Assembly: GCF_019429485.1 (NCBI RefSeq)
Contig: NZ_JAHXZN010000004.1
Span: 290,254-354,253 of the forward strand
DNA from: Sphingomonas citri
Lineage (GTDB): Bacteria > Pseudomonadota > Alphaproteobacteria > Sphingomonadales > Sphingomonadaceae
Length of the DNA: 64,000 nt
Reading direction: 5' to 3'
The notes beneath the pieces were generated by a model. The model was not told the origin of the DNA, did not search any database, and was given only the letters and a program-made list of their open reading frames with translations. This document shows positions 37,200 through 46,521 of the stretch, one piece after another. A program made the position numbers and the translations under genes. The first letter of the stretch is position 1, and every line of letters begins with the position of its first letter.

Positions 37200-37318
37200 C
37201 TGCTCGATCAGGCCAGCCGGACAGTTGCGCGGAACGCTTGGAAGGCCCGATCGGCGAGGTGAACGAGCGACCGGAGTTGGGAAGCGGGGAGGGCCATTTG
37301 AGTGACTGCTTCTGGGTC
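37200..37318 (+). repeat. Dispersed 119-bp repeat, copy B
   Basis: Matches copy A over the full length with few changes: ATCAGGCCAGCCGGACAG, TTGCGCGGAACGC, GTGAACGAGCGACCGGAG, AAGCGGGGAGGGCCATTTGA and TTCTGGGTC. It lies between the LysR gene and an SDR gene that reads towards it, in the same orientation as the other copies. Confidence 0.85.
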
Positions 37319-37347
37319 ACACGCCTGGCCGCATAGACTCATCTCCG

Positions 37348-38193
37348 CTACGAAGAGAAAGCTGTTGATCGGGACAGCGACTCCCAGCGTGCGATCTCTT
37401 GTCGCATGGCATCGATCTTCTTGTCGACCAGCTGGAGAGCATCGTCGCCGAGAAAGAGGCGTGTGGGCGGTGTTTCCGCATCTATCAGTGTGAGCAGCGC
37501 CTGTGCCGCTCTCGCGGGATCGCCGGGTTGATGACCGCTCTTCGCCTCCCTTGTGGCGCGGACCGGGTCGATAACGCCGTCATAATCGCCGATGCTGCGG
37601 GGGGTGCGCTCCATCGAGCGGCCGGCCCAGTCGGTGCGGAACTGGCCCGGTGCTAGCGAGGTGACGCGGATGCCGAGGTGGGCGACCTCTTTGCCGAGCG
37701 CCTCGGAGATGCCTTCGAGCGCGAACTTGCTGCCGCAGTAAAAGCTGATCCCTGGCATGGTGATGAAGCCGCCCATGGATGTGACGTTGACGATGTGACC
37801 GCGGCGGCGCTGACGCATGCCCGGCAGCACCGCCTTCATCATCGCGACGGGGCCGTACACGTTGGCGGCGAACTGCCGGTGTAGTTCGTCGATCGAGGAT
37901 TCCTCCAGTGCGCCTTCGTGGCCATAACCGGCATTGTTGACGAGCACGTCGATGGGGCCGACCCGCGCGATGGCCGCGCCGACCGCATCCGGGATTCTCG
38001 CGTAATCGGTCACGTCGAGAGGGAGCGGGTGAGCCCGCCCGGCATCCTGCGCGGCGAACGTGTCGGCGTCGTCCTGCTTGCGCACCGTTCCGATGACGCG
38101 ATGGCCGGCGGCGAGAGCACCGGCGGCGAAGGCGCGGCCAAGACCGGAACTGACGCCGGTAATGAGGAAGGTTTTTGGAGCCTTGTCGGTCAT
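37348..38193 (-). CDS. SDR family oxidoreductase
   Basis: A 281-residue classical SDR: FLITGVSSGLGRAFA (cofactor loop), DVLVNNAGYGHEG, NVTSMGGFITMPGISFYCGSKFALEGISEAL (Ser, Tyr, Lys of the active site), then APGQFRTDWAG. The C-terminus (ARAAQALLTLIDAETPPTRLFLGDDALQLVDKKIDAM) is typical of the retinol-dehydrogenase-like bacterial SDRs often controlled by TetR genes. It is divergent from such a TetR gene, 49 bp between starts. Confidence 0.92.
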   Translation of the reverse strand: MTDKAPKTFLITGVSSGLGRAFAAGALAAGHRVIGTVRKQDDADTFAAQDAGRAHPLPLDVTDYARIPDAVGAAIARVGPIDVLVNNAGYGHEGALEESSIDELHRQFAANVYGPVAMMKAVLPGMRQRRRGHIVNVTSMGGFITMPGISFYCGSKFALEGISEALGKEVAHLGIRVTSLAPGQFRTDWAGRSMERTPRSIGDYDGVIDPVRATREAKSGHQPGDPARAAQALLTLIDAETPPTRLFLGDDALQLVDKKIDAMRQEIARWESLSRSTAFSS

Positions 38194-38242
38194 GCGCTAC
38201 CTCCTATGGCGGCCAGCAAGTGTATCAAGATATAGTTAGTCG

Positions 38243-38863
38243 ATGACGGACGACAAGCCAGGAAAGATCAGCAGGGGCGAACCTGTACGTCAGCGCGTGC
38301 TCGATGCGGCGGAGAGGCTGCTGCGCGATGGTCGTGCGACCTATTCCATGCGCGACCTCGCGACCGAGGCCGGTGTCAGCTTCGTCACCCCGTTCAATCA
38401 GTTCGGCGGCAAGGCCGCGATCATGCACGCTCTGTCCGCACGCCGCATTGACGCGATGATCGCACGGTTCAAAGCGGCGCCGGCGCCGCGCGATCTTGTG
38501 GCGCGTGTGGGATTGGCGGTCGAGCTGGCGGTGGCGGTGATGCTCGAGCAGCCGGAGGTCAATCGTGCAGTGATGAGCTGGATCGGTACGGCCGGGCGAT
38601 CGCCAGGGCAGGTGCTGGCGCATTCGACCGAATTGTGGGCGCTGGCGACGCAGGATGAGGAGGTGCCGGCCTCAGGCGACCGGAGTCGGGACGTGGCGGA
38701 ACTGTCGATCCAACTCGCGCTCGGCTTCCGCGGAGTTTTGTCGTTCTGGACCGCGGGTGAGATCGCCGACGAGGAGCTCGCCTTGGCCGCGCAGGCGATC
38801 GCTGCGACGCTCGTGGCAGGCTTCAGCGACCCGCAACATGGCGGCATTCGACGCAAACAGTGA
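38243..38863 (+). CDS. TetR family transcriptional regulator
   Basis: A 206-residue protein with the N-terminal HTH (RQRVLDAAERLLRDGRATYSMRDLATEAGVSFVTPFNQFGGKAAIMHAL) and an all-helical ligand domain. It probably represses the divergent SDR gene and itself from the AT-rich 49-bp gap (GTATCAAGATATAGTTAG lies there). It is followed 28 bp later by a convergent hydrolase gene. Confidence 0.92.
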   Translation: MTDDKPGKISRGEPVRQRVLDAAERLLRDGRATYSMRDLATEAGVSFVTPFNQFGGKAAIMHALSARRIDAMIARFKAAPAPRDLVARVGLAVELAVAVMLEQPEVNRAVMSWIGTAGRSPGQVLAHSTELWALATQDEEVPASGDRSRDVAELSIQLALGFRGVLSFWTAGEIADEELALAAQAIAATLVAGFSDPQHGGIRRKQ

Positions 38864-38891
38864 CTTTTCTTCGGCAGCGCCGGCGGACGAA

Positions 38892-39881
38892 TTAGATGCG
38901 CGAGAGCCGGTCGTGCACGAAGCGGGTGACCTCGCGCGCGGCGTCTCGATCCTCGGGCGTTCCGCCGAAGCCACCGTGCGGCATCGCCTCGAACACGTGG
39001 AGCTCGGCGGGCACCTGCGCGGCGAGCAGCCGACGGTGCATGCGCACCGTGTTCGACAGGAACAGGTCGCGCGTACCGGTCAGAAGCAGCGTGGGCGGGA
39101 AGCCGGTGAGGTCGCCGAACAGCGGAGAGAGATAGGGATGAGCCAGGTCGACGCCGCCGGCATACAGAAGGTTATTCGCCATCAGCGAACCCGGCAGCAT
39201 GACATCGACCCCGGCGTTGACGGTGAAGCTGTCGCCGCTCTCCGTCAGGTCGACCTCGGGCGACAGCAGCACCAGCGCGGCAGGCATCGACAGGCCTTCG
39301 TCCCTCGCGCGCAACAGCATCGCGGCCGCCAGATTGCCCCCCGCCGAGCGACCTCCGACGACGATACGACGGGCAGGGTGACGCTCCTGCGCCGCGCGAT
39401 AGACCGCCAGACAGTCGTCGAGCGCCGCCGGATAGCGATGCTCGGGTGGCAGGCGATAGTCGATGCTCCACACCGTCACGCCGAGCTGATCGGCCTGCAC
39501 GCGCGCGCCGTGGCGACAGGCATCGCCCCCACCGAAGACCAGGGCGCCGCCGTGTAGCTCCAGATAGACCGCGTCGCTCGCGATCACATCCGCGGGCGTG
39601 GCGACGTGGACCAGTGCACCGTCGAAGCGGGTGGTCGCCACCGTCGCTTCGGGCATGTCGGATGCGGCTGCGAGCAGGCGCGCGTAATTGGCGTCCACCG
39701 CCGCTTTGACCTTCCCCCAACCCGCGACGTCGTCGTGCGCCGGCAGCTCGAACAACCCGTTGAGCGGCACGCCGTCCGTCCCGATGAGCCGCTCCAGCGC
39801 GGCGCGAGCCTCCACGCTGATCGAAATGGGCGTGGGTATCGTGCGTGTCTCCAGCCGCAGCGATCGTTCACCCGTTATCAT
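38892..39881 (-). CDS. HSL-type alpha/beta hydrolase (esterase)
   Basis: A 329-residue cytoplasmic esterase of the hormone-sensitive-lipase family: oxyanion motif LELHGGALVFGGGD, SIDYRLPPEHRYPAALDD, nucleophile VGGRSAGGNLAAAMLL, aspartate in TGTRDLFLSNT and histidine in EAMPHGGFGG. It prefers short-chain esters in known members. No signal peptide. Downstream (towards lower coordinates) it converges on tetR. Confidence 0.92.
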   Translation of the reverse strand: MITGERSLRLETRTIPTPISISVEARAALERLIGTDGVPLNGLFELPAHDDVAGWGKVKAAVDANYARLLAAASDMPEATVATTRFDGALVHVATPADVIASDAVYLELHGGALVFGGGDACRHGARVQADQLGVTVWSIDYRLPPEHRYPAALDDCLAVYRAAQERHPARRIVVGGRSAGGNLAAAMLLRARDEGLSMPAALVLLSPEVDLTESGDSFTVNAGVDVMLPGSLMANNLLYAGGVDLAHPYLSPLFGDLTGFPPTLLLTGTRDLFLSNTVRMHRRLLAAQVPAELHVFEAMPHGGFGGTPEDRDAAREVTRFVHDRLSRI

Positions 39882-39971
39882 CTGCTGTCCCCGTCCCGTG
39901 TCGCCGCGCCCGGCAGCAGCAACCGCGCCGTCGTATCAGCCATCATCCAAACCGCATCGCGCGCGGTCTCG

Positions 39972-41279
39972 TCAACCATCCGCCCGGCAGGTGCCTGCTT
40001 TCGGCGGCTCGTCGCCGAGCAGGAGCCGCATCGAGCGGAAGTCGAAGGTGTAGCTACATCTCGCCGACAGTCCCGATTGTCCGAGATTGCCGAGGATCGG
40101 GGAGGCTCTGTCTCCGTCGAGCGCGACGGACACGCCATGTTCCGCGACTCTCGCGGCCCCGACGCCGATCGTCAACTCGGGCTCGACCGCGGCGTCGGCA
40201 TCGCTGCCGCCGCCCAGTCCCAGGGTGGTGTCGCGCTGCCTCGACCAGAGCGGCGCGCGATCGGTGAAGCGTGCGGCGTAGCTCGCGTAGAGCGTGGTCC
40301 GGTTCGCCCCCGTGTCGATGTTCATCAGCCCTCTGCGCCCGGCGATCTCCACCTCGGCCAGCGGCGTCAGCGCGTTCATGAAGAGCGGTGCGCCCAAGCG
40401 GAGCGGCGGCGCGGCGCGGTCCACCGCCATGGTGCCCTCCCGCTCGATCCGGAAATGACCGAGCTGCGTCAATGCCGGCAAGCCGAGGACGGCGTCGATC
40501 CGATAGTCCGCGTGCGGTGCCCGGATCCGCAGCGCTGCATCGGGGAGGACGATCGCCATCATGTTCCGAAGGATCACGCCGCCGACCGGGAGTTTGTCGA
40601 TCACGGCGAGCCGCGCGGTCACCGCATGGCCCGTCGATCCGGCGACATGGTAGCCGGCGTCACGGACCTCCAGTCGCAGGCGGCGCGCGGCGGTCTCGGA
40701 CACGACGGAGACATTCGCGCCCGTGTCGATCAACCACGGAAGCGTGACATCACGCACGGTCAGATCGACGGTTCGGGTGCCCAGTACATTGAGGTAGGTG
40801 CGCAGCATCGCGGTCCGGCGTCCCGTCACCGACGGCCTGGGCAGGGCACGCAACACCGCCGCGGTCGCGAGTTGATCGCGGAGGTCCGAGAGCTTGTTCG
40901 AATCGATGCGCTCTCTTCGCGTGCCGAGCCAGCGCGCCAACAGGGCATGGTGCTTTCCGTACTCACCTAGACGCAGGTAGGTATCGAGCAGCGTCTCGAA
41001 CACTGGTTCGGCACGACGCGATCCGTTCCGCTCCAGCGCGGTCAGGCACGACGGGAGCAGCTTTGCCGCCGTTTCGATTTGGTTGGCACGGCTGGCGATG
41101 ATGCCTTCCACGGCGCAGCGATCGGCGCCCGCCGGCATCATCGCGGCCAGCGAGCGCGCCTCCGCCATGTCCCACCGGGCGAGGGCGGCATCCACCGGCG
41201 GCACAGCGGGAGGCGGCGAGGGCGTCGCGGCCGCAGGCGCGGCAGCCACCGAGAGCGTCAGCATCGCGCGAAACGCCAT
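39972..41279 (-). CDS. Secreted double retropepsin-like aspartyl protease
   Basis: The product (435 residues from ATG 41279) has a signal peptide (MAFRAMLTLSVAAAPAAA), a helical region that may form TPR-like repeats (about 30-170), and two aspartyl-protease domains with DTGANVSVVSETAARRL and NIDTGANRTTLYASYA. Two DTGA motifs in one chain allow an intramolecular pseudodimer. It begins one base after the stop of the esterase frame. The continuous frame from the esterase start into this gene arises only through a frameshift upstream. Confidence 0.85.
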   Translation of the reverse strand: MAFRAMLTLSVAAAPAAATPSPPPAVPPVDAALARWDMAEARSLAAMMPAGADRCAVEGIIASRANQIETAAKLLPSCLTALERNGSRRAEPVFETLLDTYLRLGEYGKHHALLARWLGTRRERIDSNKLSDLRDQLATAAVLRALPRPSVTGRRTAMLRTYLNVLGTRTVDLTVRDVTLPWLIDTGANVSVVSETAARRLRLEVRDAGYHVAGSTGHAVTARLAVIDKLPVGGVILRNMMAIVLPDAALRIRAPHADYRIDAVLGLPALTQLGHFRIEREGTMAVDRAAPPLRLGAPLFMNALTPLAEVEIAGRRGLMNIDTGANRTTLYASYAARFTDRAPLWSRQRDTTLGLGGGSDADAAVEPELTIGVGAARVAEHGVSVALDGDRASPILGNLGQSGLSARCSYTFDFRSMRLLLGDEPPKAGTCRADG

Positions 41280-41280
41280 C

Positions 41281-42965
41281 TTACGATGCCTTGTCGGGTT
41301 CGAAAGCCGTGCGCGGCGGCGTCGCGGCAGGCACCTTCCCGGAGCCTCCGCCCAGCGTCTCGCCAGGTCTGGCCGCGGCATACATGGCGCGGCCCATCTC
41401 CTTCCACAAAGCGTTGCGGTCGCCGGCGCTGGCGTAGAGTTCCGCCATGCTGTGGGTCGCGCCGGGCACGAAGCGGATGTCCGCACGGTTGCCGAGCCGG
41501 CGCAGTGCGGCGTCGAGCCGGCGGACCGGGCCGTCGAGGTAATAGGAATCGGCGTCGCCGACGATGACGTGGAGCTTGCCACCGAGCTGCTCGCGCCGGT
41601 GGTGCCACTCGGCCCGAAGCTTGCGGACGATATCATAATGCTCGCGCCAGTAGGCGGCCACGGCAGGGTCGACGGCGCCGGTCGCGCGATCGAATAAAGG
41701 GGCGGGGGTGCCGTCCGAACGTCGGGGCGAGAACACCCACTCGAACGAGCGGAGCTGCCCACCCTCGCGGCCGAGAACGCGCTCCAGGCGGGCGGCGCCC
41801 TCGATCGTGCCGAGAACCTCGCCGTGATCGCGCTCGAGCGGACGCGCCCCCCGTCGCTTGCACGATACATGTTCGCATCGCGTGCGTAGAGATCGGCACC
41901 GAGGAAGTCGTGGAAGTCGACGGGGTCGGGCGCCGTCGCCCAGCTGCCACCGAACACCCGCGGGTAGCGCACCATTTCCCACAGCGCGAACCAGCCGCCG
42001 GAGCTGTGCCCCATCAGGAAGCGACCGGACGGTTGCGCGTCCATCCGATAGCGCGCCTCGAGCGCGGGGATGACATCGCGCACCAGCGCCTCGCCCAATG
42101 GGCCGTTGCTGGCGCTGTCCGCGAACTCGGTCGTGCCCGTCGCGGTGGCGTGGTCGAGCGCGACCCAGATCATCGGCGGGATCGCGCCCGTCTCCATCAG
42201 ATGCCACATCCGCGACAGCTGCTGGCCGCCGAGCTTGTGTCGGACGCCGAACCCGCCCGCCGTAAAGACTGTCGGATAGGTTCGGCGCGATGCGGGATCA
42301 TAGCCGGGCGGGGTCAGCACCCACGCCGCCACGGCCTGGCGCTCTCCGCGGAAGCGCGTCAGCGCGCGGGAGGCGATCCGCTCGTCGTGAAGGTGCGGAC
42401 GCGACGCAGTGATCTGCGCGGCCGCTGCGGGAGGCAGGCCGGCGGTGTCGAACTGGTCGGTCGCCGGCGGCACGGCGTGGTCGAGCTGCAGTGTCGGGGT
42501 CGACGCGAGCGGGAGACGCACGGTCACGACCTCGGACAGGAGATCGCCGGGTGCCCTGCCGGCGAAGTTATAGTCGCCGTCACGGTCGAGCACCGCCTGC
42601 ACGCGGTAGCTGCCGGGTGCCAGCGAGGCGAGGCTCGCCGGGTAGGCGTCTGTGGCCCCGTCGATCGTCACCGAGCGCCCGGGCCCGAACCCCGCCACGT
42701 CGCGCCCGGCCACCCAGACGTGTTGCCCACGCTCCAGATCGACCGCGTCGCCGCCGCGTGCGTCCGCGCCGCTCGCTGGCGTGGCGAACACCAGCAGCCG
42801 CCCGCGCGCGTCCGCGGCGAGGTCTGGGCGGAGCGTCACGATCAGGCGCGGCGCCGGCTCGGCCGCGCCGATGAGGAGCGCGGCCGACGCCGACGCGAGC
42901 AACAAGCGGGTCACGCTGGCCGCGCCGGGCTGCCGCGCCGTGGCGGTAGGAGTGGCTTGGCTCAT
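41281..42965 (-). pseudogene. Enterochelin-esterase-like secreted hydrolase, frameshifted at a G6 run
   Basis: It starts with a signal peptide (SVTRLLLASASAALLIGAAEPAP), an N-terminal beta domain, then the esterase fold with TVFTAGGFG, the nucleophile elbow RFLMGHSSGGWFALWEMV. After DANMYRASDGG the frame is lost; the correct continuation (RPLERDHGEVLGTIEGAARLERV ... SYYLDGPVRR ... PGATHSMAELYASAGDRN, ending EPDKAS) is in another frame to TAA 41281. The slip lies in six consecutive G residues (41853-41848 on the minus strand); a seventh G would restore one frame of about 561 codons. It overlaps the racemase stop by 4 bp. Confidence 0.85.
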
Positions 42966-43693
42966 CCGACCCTCCCTCGCGGTTCGTTGTCGCTCTCGAC
43001 CGACAGCGCGCGGTCGAGCGCGGCGGCCGCATGTAGCGCGGTGGTGTCGAAGATCGGCACGGGGCTGTCGTCCTGTCGCACCAGCATCATGATCTCGGTG
43101 CAGCCGAGGATCACCGCCTCGGCGCCGGACGCGACTAGCCGTGCGATCACTGCCCGATAGGCCGCGCGCGACGCGGGCTCGACCCGCCCGGCGACCAGTT
43201 CGTCATAGATGATCCGATGCACGGTCGCGCGGTCCGCCGCCTCCGGGACGATCACCTCCAGGCCGAAGGCGTCGCGGAGCCGCCCCTTGTAGAAGTCCTG
43301 CTCCATCGTGAACGCGGTGCCGAGCAGGCCGACCGTCCGCAGCCCGGCGGCGACGATCCGCTCCGCGGTGGCGTCGGCGATATGGACCAGCGGGATGCCG
43401 ACCGCGCCCTGCACCTCCGGCGCCATCCGGTGCATGGTGTTGGTGCAGATCAGCAGCAGCTCCGCGCCGGCCGCCTCGAGCCGCCGGGCGGCGTCCACCA
43501 TCCGCGCGGTGAGCCCGGCCCAGTCGCCGGCGTGTTGCAACGCCTCGATCTCCGCGAAGTCGAACGACCACAAGAGGCAGCGCGCCGAGCCGGTCGGACC
43601 CAGGCGCGCGCGGGCGCCCTCGTTGAGCAGGCGGTAATAGGCCGCCGAGCTCTCCCAGCTCATCCCGCCGATCAGGCCGATCATGCGCATCAT
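42962..43693 (-). CDS. Aspartate/glutamate racemase family protein
   Basis: A 243-residue cofactor-independent racemase: MIGLIGGMSWESSAAYYRLLNEG, the first catalytic cysteine in LLICTNTMHRMAPEV and the second in AVILGCTEIMMLV. This form is typical of aspartate racemases (YgeA-like). D-amino acids made may go to the cell wall or signalling. It overlaps the flavoprotein gene upstream and the esterase downstream by 4 bp each (ATGA), so it is translated within one operon. Confidence 0.93.
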   Translation of the reverse strand: MMRMIGLIGGMSWESSAAYYRLLNEGARARLGPTGSARCLLWSFDFAEIEALQHAGDWAGLTARMVDAARRLEAAGAELLLICTNTMHRMAPEVQGAVGIPLVHIADATAERIVAAGLRTVGLLGTAFTMEQDFYKGRLRDAFGLEVIVPEAADRATVHRIIYDELVAGRVEPASRAAYRAVIARLVASGAEAVILGCTEIMMLVRQDDSPVPIFDTTALHAAAALDRALSVESDNEPRGRVG

Positions 43694-45072
43694 GCCGCTC
43701 CGTTCCAGGGTTCGAGGTCGAGCAGCAGCGTCGGGATCAGCTCCGACACGGTGGGGTGGATCGGCACCGCCCAGCGAAGCCGCTCGATCGGCTGGTCGGC
43801 GTTCATCATGTCGAGCACGCCGTGGATCGCCTCGTCGCCGCCGGTGCCGAGGATCGCCGCGCCGAGCACGCGGCGCGTCTCCGCGTCGGCGACGATCTTC
43901 ATGAAGCCCTGCGTCTCGCCTTTCTCGACCGCACGGCCGACGCGCGTCATCGGCCGCGTCGCGCGCAGCAGCGGCCGGCCGGTCGCGAGTGCCTCCGCGT
44001 CGGTCAGGCCGACGCGGGCGAGCGGGGGATCGATGTAGAGCGCATAGCCGGGCAGACGCTGGCTGACGCGCCGGTCCTCGCCGTCGAGCAGGTTGCCCGC
44101 GACGATCTCGAAGTCATTGTAGGCGGTGTGGGTGAAGGCACCGCGGCCGTTGCAGTCGCCGAGCGCCCAGATGCCGGGGACGCTGCTTCTCAGATGGTCG
44201 TCGACGATGATGTAGCCGCGCGGGTCGACCGCGACGCCGGCTGCCTCGAGTCCGAGGTCGTCCGTGTTCGGTCGCCGGCCTACCGCCACTAGCACGTGGC
44301 TGGCGAGCAATGGCGACGCGTCCGCGGCGCAGTCGACGCGCACCGCGATCCCGTCATCCTGGCGCGCGAAGCCGATGCAGTCCGCGCCGGTCCGCACCGC
44401 GACGCCTTCGGCCTCAAGGATCGCGCGCACCGCCGCGGAGACGTCCTCGTCCTCGCGCGCGATCAGGCGGTCCATCCGCTCGACGATCGTTACCGCGGCG
44501 CCGAAGCGGCGGTACATCTGCGCGAACTCCAGCCCGATGTAGCTGCCGCCGATCACCACCAGGTGGCGGGGCAGCGTGTCGAGCGCGACCATGCCGGTGT
44601 TGGTGAGGATCGGGACCGCGCCAATGCCCGGCAGGTCCGGGACGGTCGCGCGACCGCCGACGTTGAGGAAGATCTTCGGCGCGCTCAGGCGCTCGCCTGC
44701 CACTGCCACGGTGTCGGCGGACTCGAACCGCGCGTGGCCGCGGATCAGCTCAACGCCCTTGAGTCCGAGCAGCCACGCCTCGTTGCCGCGGCGGCCATCC
44801 TGGATGACGGCGGCCGCGCGCGCGGCCACCGCGCCCATGTCGACGGCGAGGGAGCCGGCGGTGAAGCCATAGTCTGCCCCGCGTCGCGCGGTGTGGAGCG
44901 CGTAGGCGCTGGCCACCAGCGTCTTGGTCGGGCGGCAGCCGGTGTTGACGCAGGTGCCGCCGACCCAATGCCGCTCGATGATCGCGACCGACTGGCCCGC
45001 CGCGCTGAGCCTCGCGGCGAGCGCGGGACCGGCCTGGCCGGCACCGATGATGATGGCGTCGAAGCTGCGCAT
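43690..45072 (-). CDS. Class I pyridine nucleotide-disulfide oxidoreductase (mercuric reductase-like)
   Basis: A 460-residue flavoprotein: FDAIIIGAGQAGPALAARL (FAD), redox-active disulfide GGTCVNTGCRPTKTL, NAD(P) loop VVIGGSYIGLEFAQMY, GIWALGDCNGRGAFTHTAYNDFE and the dimerisation domain ending HPTVSELIPTLLLDL. It lacks the metal-binding N-terminal domain and C-terminal Cys pair of true MerA. Likely reduces a small disulfide or quinone. ATG 45072 is chosen at the start of homology; the frame extends to 45171 without conserved sequence. Confidence 0.92.
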   Translation of the reverse strand: MRSFDAIIIGAGQAGPALAARLSAAGQSVAIIERHWVGGTCVNTGCRPTKTLVASAYALHTARRGADYGFTAGSLAVDMGAVAARAAAVIQDGRRGNEAWLLGLKGVELIRGHARFESADTVAVAGERLSAPKIFLNVGGRATVPDLPGIGAVPILTNTGMVALDTLPRHLVVIGGSYIGLEFAQMYRRFGAAVTIVERMDRLIAREDEDVSAAVRAILEAEGVAVRTGADCIGFARQDDGIAVRVDCAADASPLLASHVLVAVGRRPNTDDLGLEAAGVAVDPRGYIIVDDHLRSSVPGIWALGDCNGRGAFTHTAYNDFEIVAGNLLDGEDRRVSQRLPGYALYIDPPLARVGLTDAEALATGRPLLRATRPMTRVGRAVEKGETQGFMKIVADAETRRVLGAAILGTGGDEAIHGVLDMMNADQPIERLRWAVPIHPTVSELIPTLLLDLEPWNGAA

Positions 45073-45192
45073 GCTGGGCGTACCTTGATCGAGTGAGGCG
45101 CTAAGCCTTGTGGCAGAGGTGGCAGGGCCGCGCGAGGCGGGCACGCGCGCGATCTGACGAGGGGCAACCACACGTCATGAAGGCGAGACCGA

Positions 45193-45774
45193 TCAGGTGG
45201 CGGCAATCTTGGCGCGGCGGCGTGCGGTGCTGACCGTCAGCGAGACGGCCGAGACGAGGAAGTAGAAGGCGCCGAAGGCGGCATAGGGTGCGATGTCGGC
45301 GATGCTGACCGCGGCGGGGCCGGCGGCCTTGCTCAGCATGTGTGCACCGGCGAGACCGGACTGCGCGCCGCTCAGGATCATCGCCCATTGGGCGCCATAG
45401 GCCTTCCACCGCCGCACGCCGGTAGCGAGCTGGAACAGACCGGACAGGACGGCCCAGACGCCGAAGACCTGCAGCACCGCGTGCGGCCCATGCGGCAGGG
45501 TCGCGCCGACCGCGACTGCGGTCACCGCGCTCACCGCGAAGTTAAGCATCTGGCTCCTGTTGCGCGCGAGCCCGCCGCTGCGCGCGGCGTCGAGATAGTT
45601 CGCCAGCGCGTCCCAGGCCGGATATGCGACGAGCATCGCGGCGGCGAGCGCGGGCCTCGTGCCGGCGATCGTGAAGGCCAGCGCGACCCAGGCGGCAGCC
45701 ACCGCGAAGCGGAGGTAATAATAGGTTCGGAGCCAGCCCAGGTCGGGCGCTTTCGCATTGGCAGTGGTCGGCAT
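45193..45774 (-). CDS. Integral membrane protein, DUF308-like
   Basis: A 193-residue protein with about six helices (for example YYYLRFAVAAAWVALAFTIAG, AMLVAYPAWDALANYLDAA, FGVWAVLSGLFQLATGVRRWKAYGAQWAMILSG and FGAFYFLVSAVSLTVS). The SGLFQLxTGVRRW segment resembles DUF308/HdeD-type proteins. It sits between nrsF (105 bp away) and the flavoprotein (120 bp away). ATG 45774 follows GAAAGGAACCTGCC, a good ribosome site. Confidence 0.8.
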   Translation of the reverse strand: MPTTANAKAPDLGWLRTYYYLRFAVAAAWVALAFTIAGTRPALAAAMLVAYPAWDALANYLDAARSGGLARNRSQMLNFAVSAVTAVAVGATLPHGPHAVLQVFGVWAVLSGLFQLATGVRRWKAYGAQWAMILSGAQSGLAGAHMLSKAAGPAAVSIADIAPYAAFGAFYFLVSAVSLTVSTARRRAKIAAT

Positions 45775-45879
45775 GGCAGGTTCCTTTCGGGATTGAGGGC
45801 GCGCGTTGTCGCTCCCGGCGAACCGGGTTGGGCGTCGACGGTCGGGTCGATCGCGGCCAGGTGGCCGCGGCACATCAGG

Positions 45880-46521
45880 TCAGAGGCGGAAGCGCCGCGG
45901 CAGACACCATCGCGCCGCGGCGGTTACGGCACCGCACCCGATGCTGTACCAGACCACCGCGTATAGCGGGTCGTTGAAGGGGCAGCAGAAGGCGAAGACG
46001 AAGGCGCCGCAGGTGCCCGCGGCGAGGCCGGCGGCGAGCGCGCTGAGCCGGGGCTCGGTCGGTGCGGCGCGTCGCATCAGCGCGCCGAGCAACGCCATGA
46101 CGGGCAGCGAGAGCACGACGATCGACGTGGCGCACACGATCCCGCTCGCCGGGTCGAGGCGGTCGAGCAGCGCGCGGTGCGCCGTTCCCGAGGGCGCGAC
46201 GAACACGCCCGCGACGATCGCCGCGGCCGCGAGCGTGCCGGCGAGCGTCAGACCCGGTCGCGTCCGCGCCGCGGGCGAGAAGGAGTGGATCGCCACCGCA
46301 CAGGCCGTCACGGCGAGGCAGGCAAGGCTTCCCACCCGCCACATCAGATAGGGCGAGTCCGCCGCGTGGTTCATGTCCGGCCGCATCGCACCCATGGCCA
46401 GGAATAACGACAGCTCCATCCCGCACAGCGCGAGGAGGAGCGCGCCCTCGCGCGCGACGCTGCGGCGCCGCACGGGCGCGAGGCCGGACGAGAGCTCGGC
46501 GATCAGGGCGTCATTCGACAT
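45880..46521 (-). CDS. nrsF: NrsF/DUF1109 anti-sigma membrane protein
   Basis: The 213-residue protein has a short cytoplasmic N-terminus (LIAELSSGLAPVRRRSVAREGALLL) and six membrane helices; the end carries FVFAFCCPFNDPLYAVVWYSIGCGAV, the conserved DUF1109 closing motif. In Caulobacter NrsF sequesters SigF until oxidants or heavy metals act through conserved cysteines. It overlaps the sigma gene by 11 bp, which fits coupled synthesis. Confidence 0.92.
   Translation of the reverse strand: MSNDALIAELSSGLAPVRRRSVAREGALLLALCGMELSLFLAMGAMRPDMNHAADSPYLMWRVGSLACLAVTACAVAIHSFSPAARTRPGLTLAGTLAAAAIVAGVFVAPSGTAHRALLDRLDPASGIVCATSIVVLSLPVMALLGALMRRAAPTEPRLSALAAGLAAGTCGAFVFAFCCPFNDPLYAVVWYSIGCGAVTAAARWCLPRRFRL

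Noticed and set aside
39972..42965. A single 997-residue protein
   Set aside because: The middle third is out-of-frame esterase sequence; correct esterase residues are in another frame and the second half is a separate aspartyl protease with its own signal peptide.
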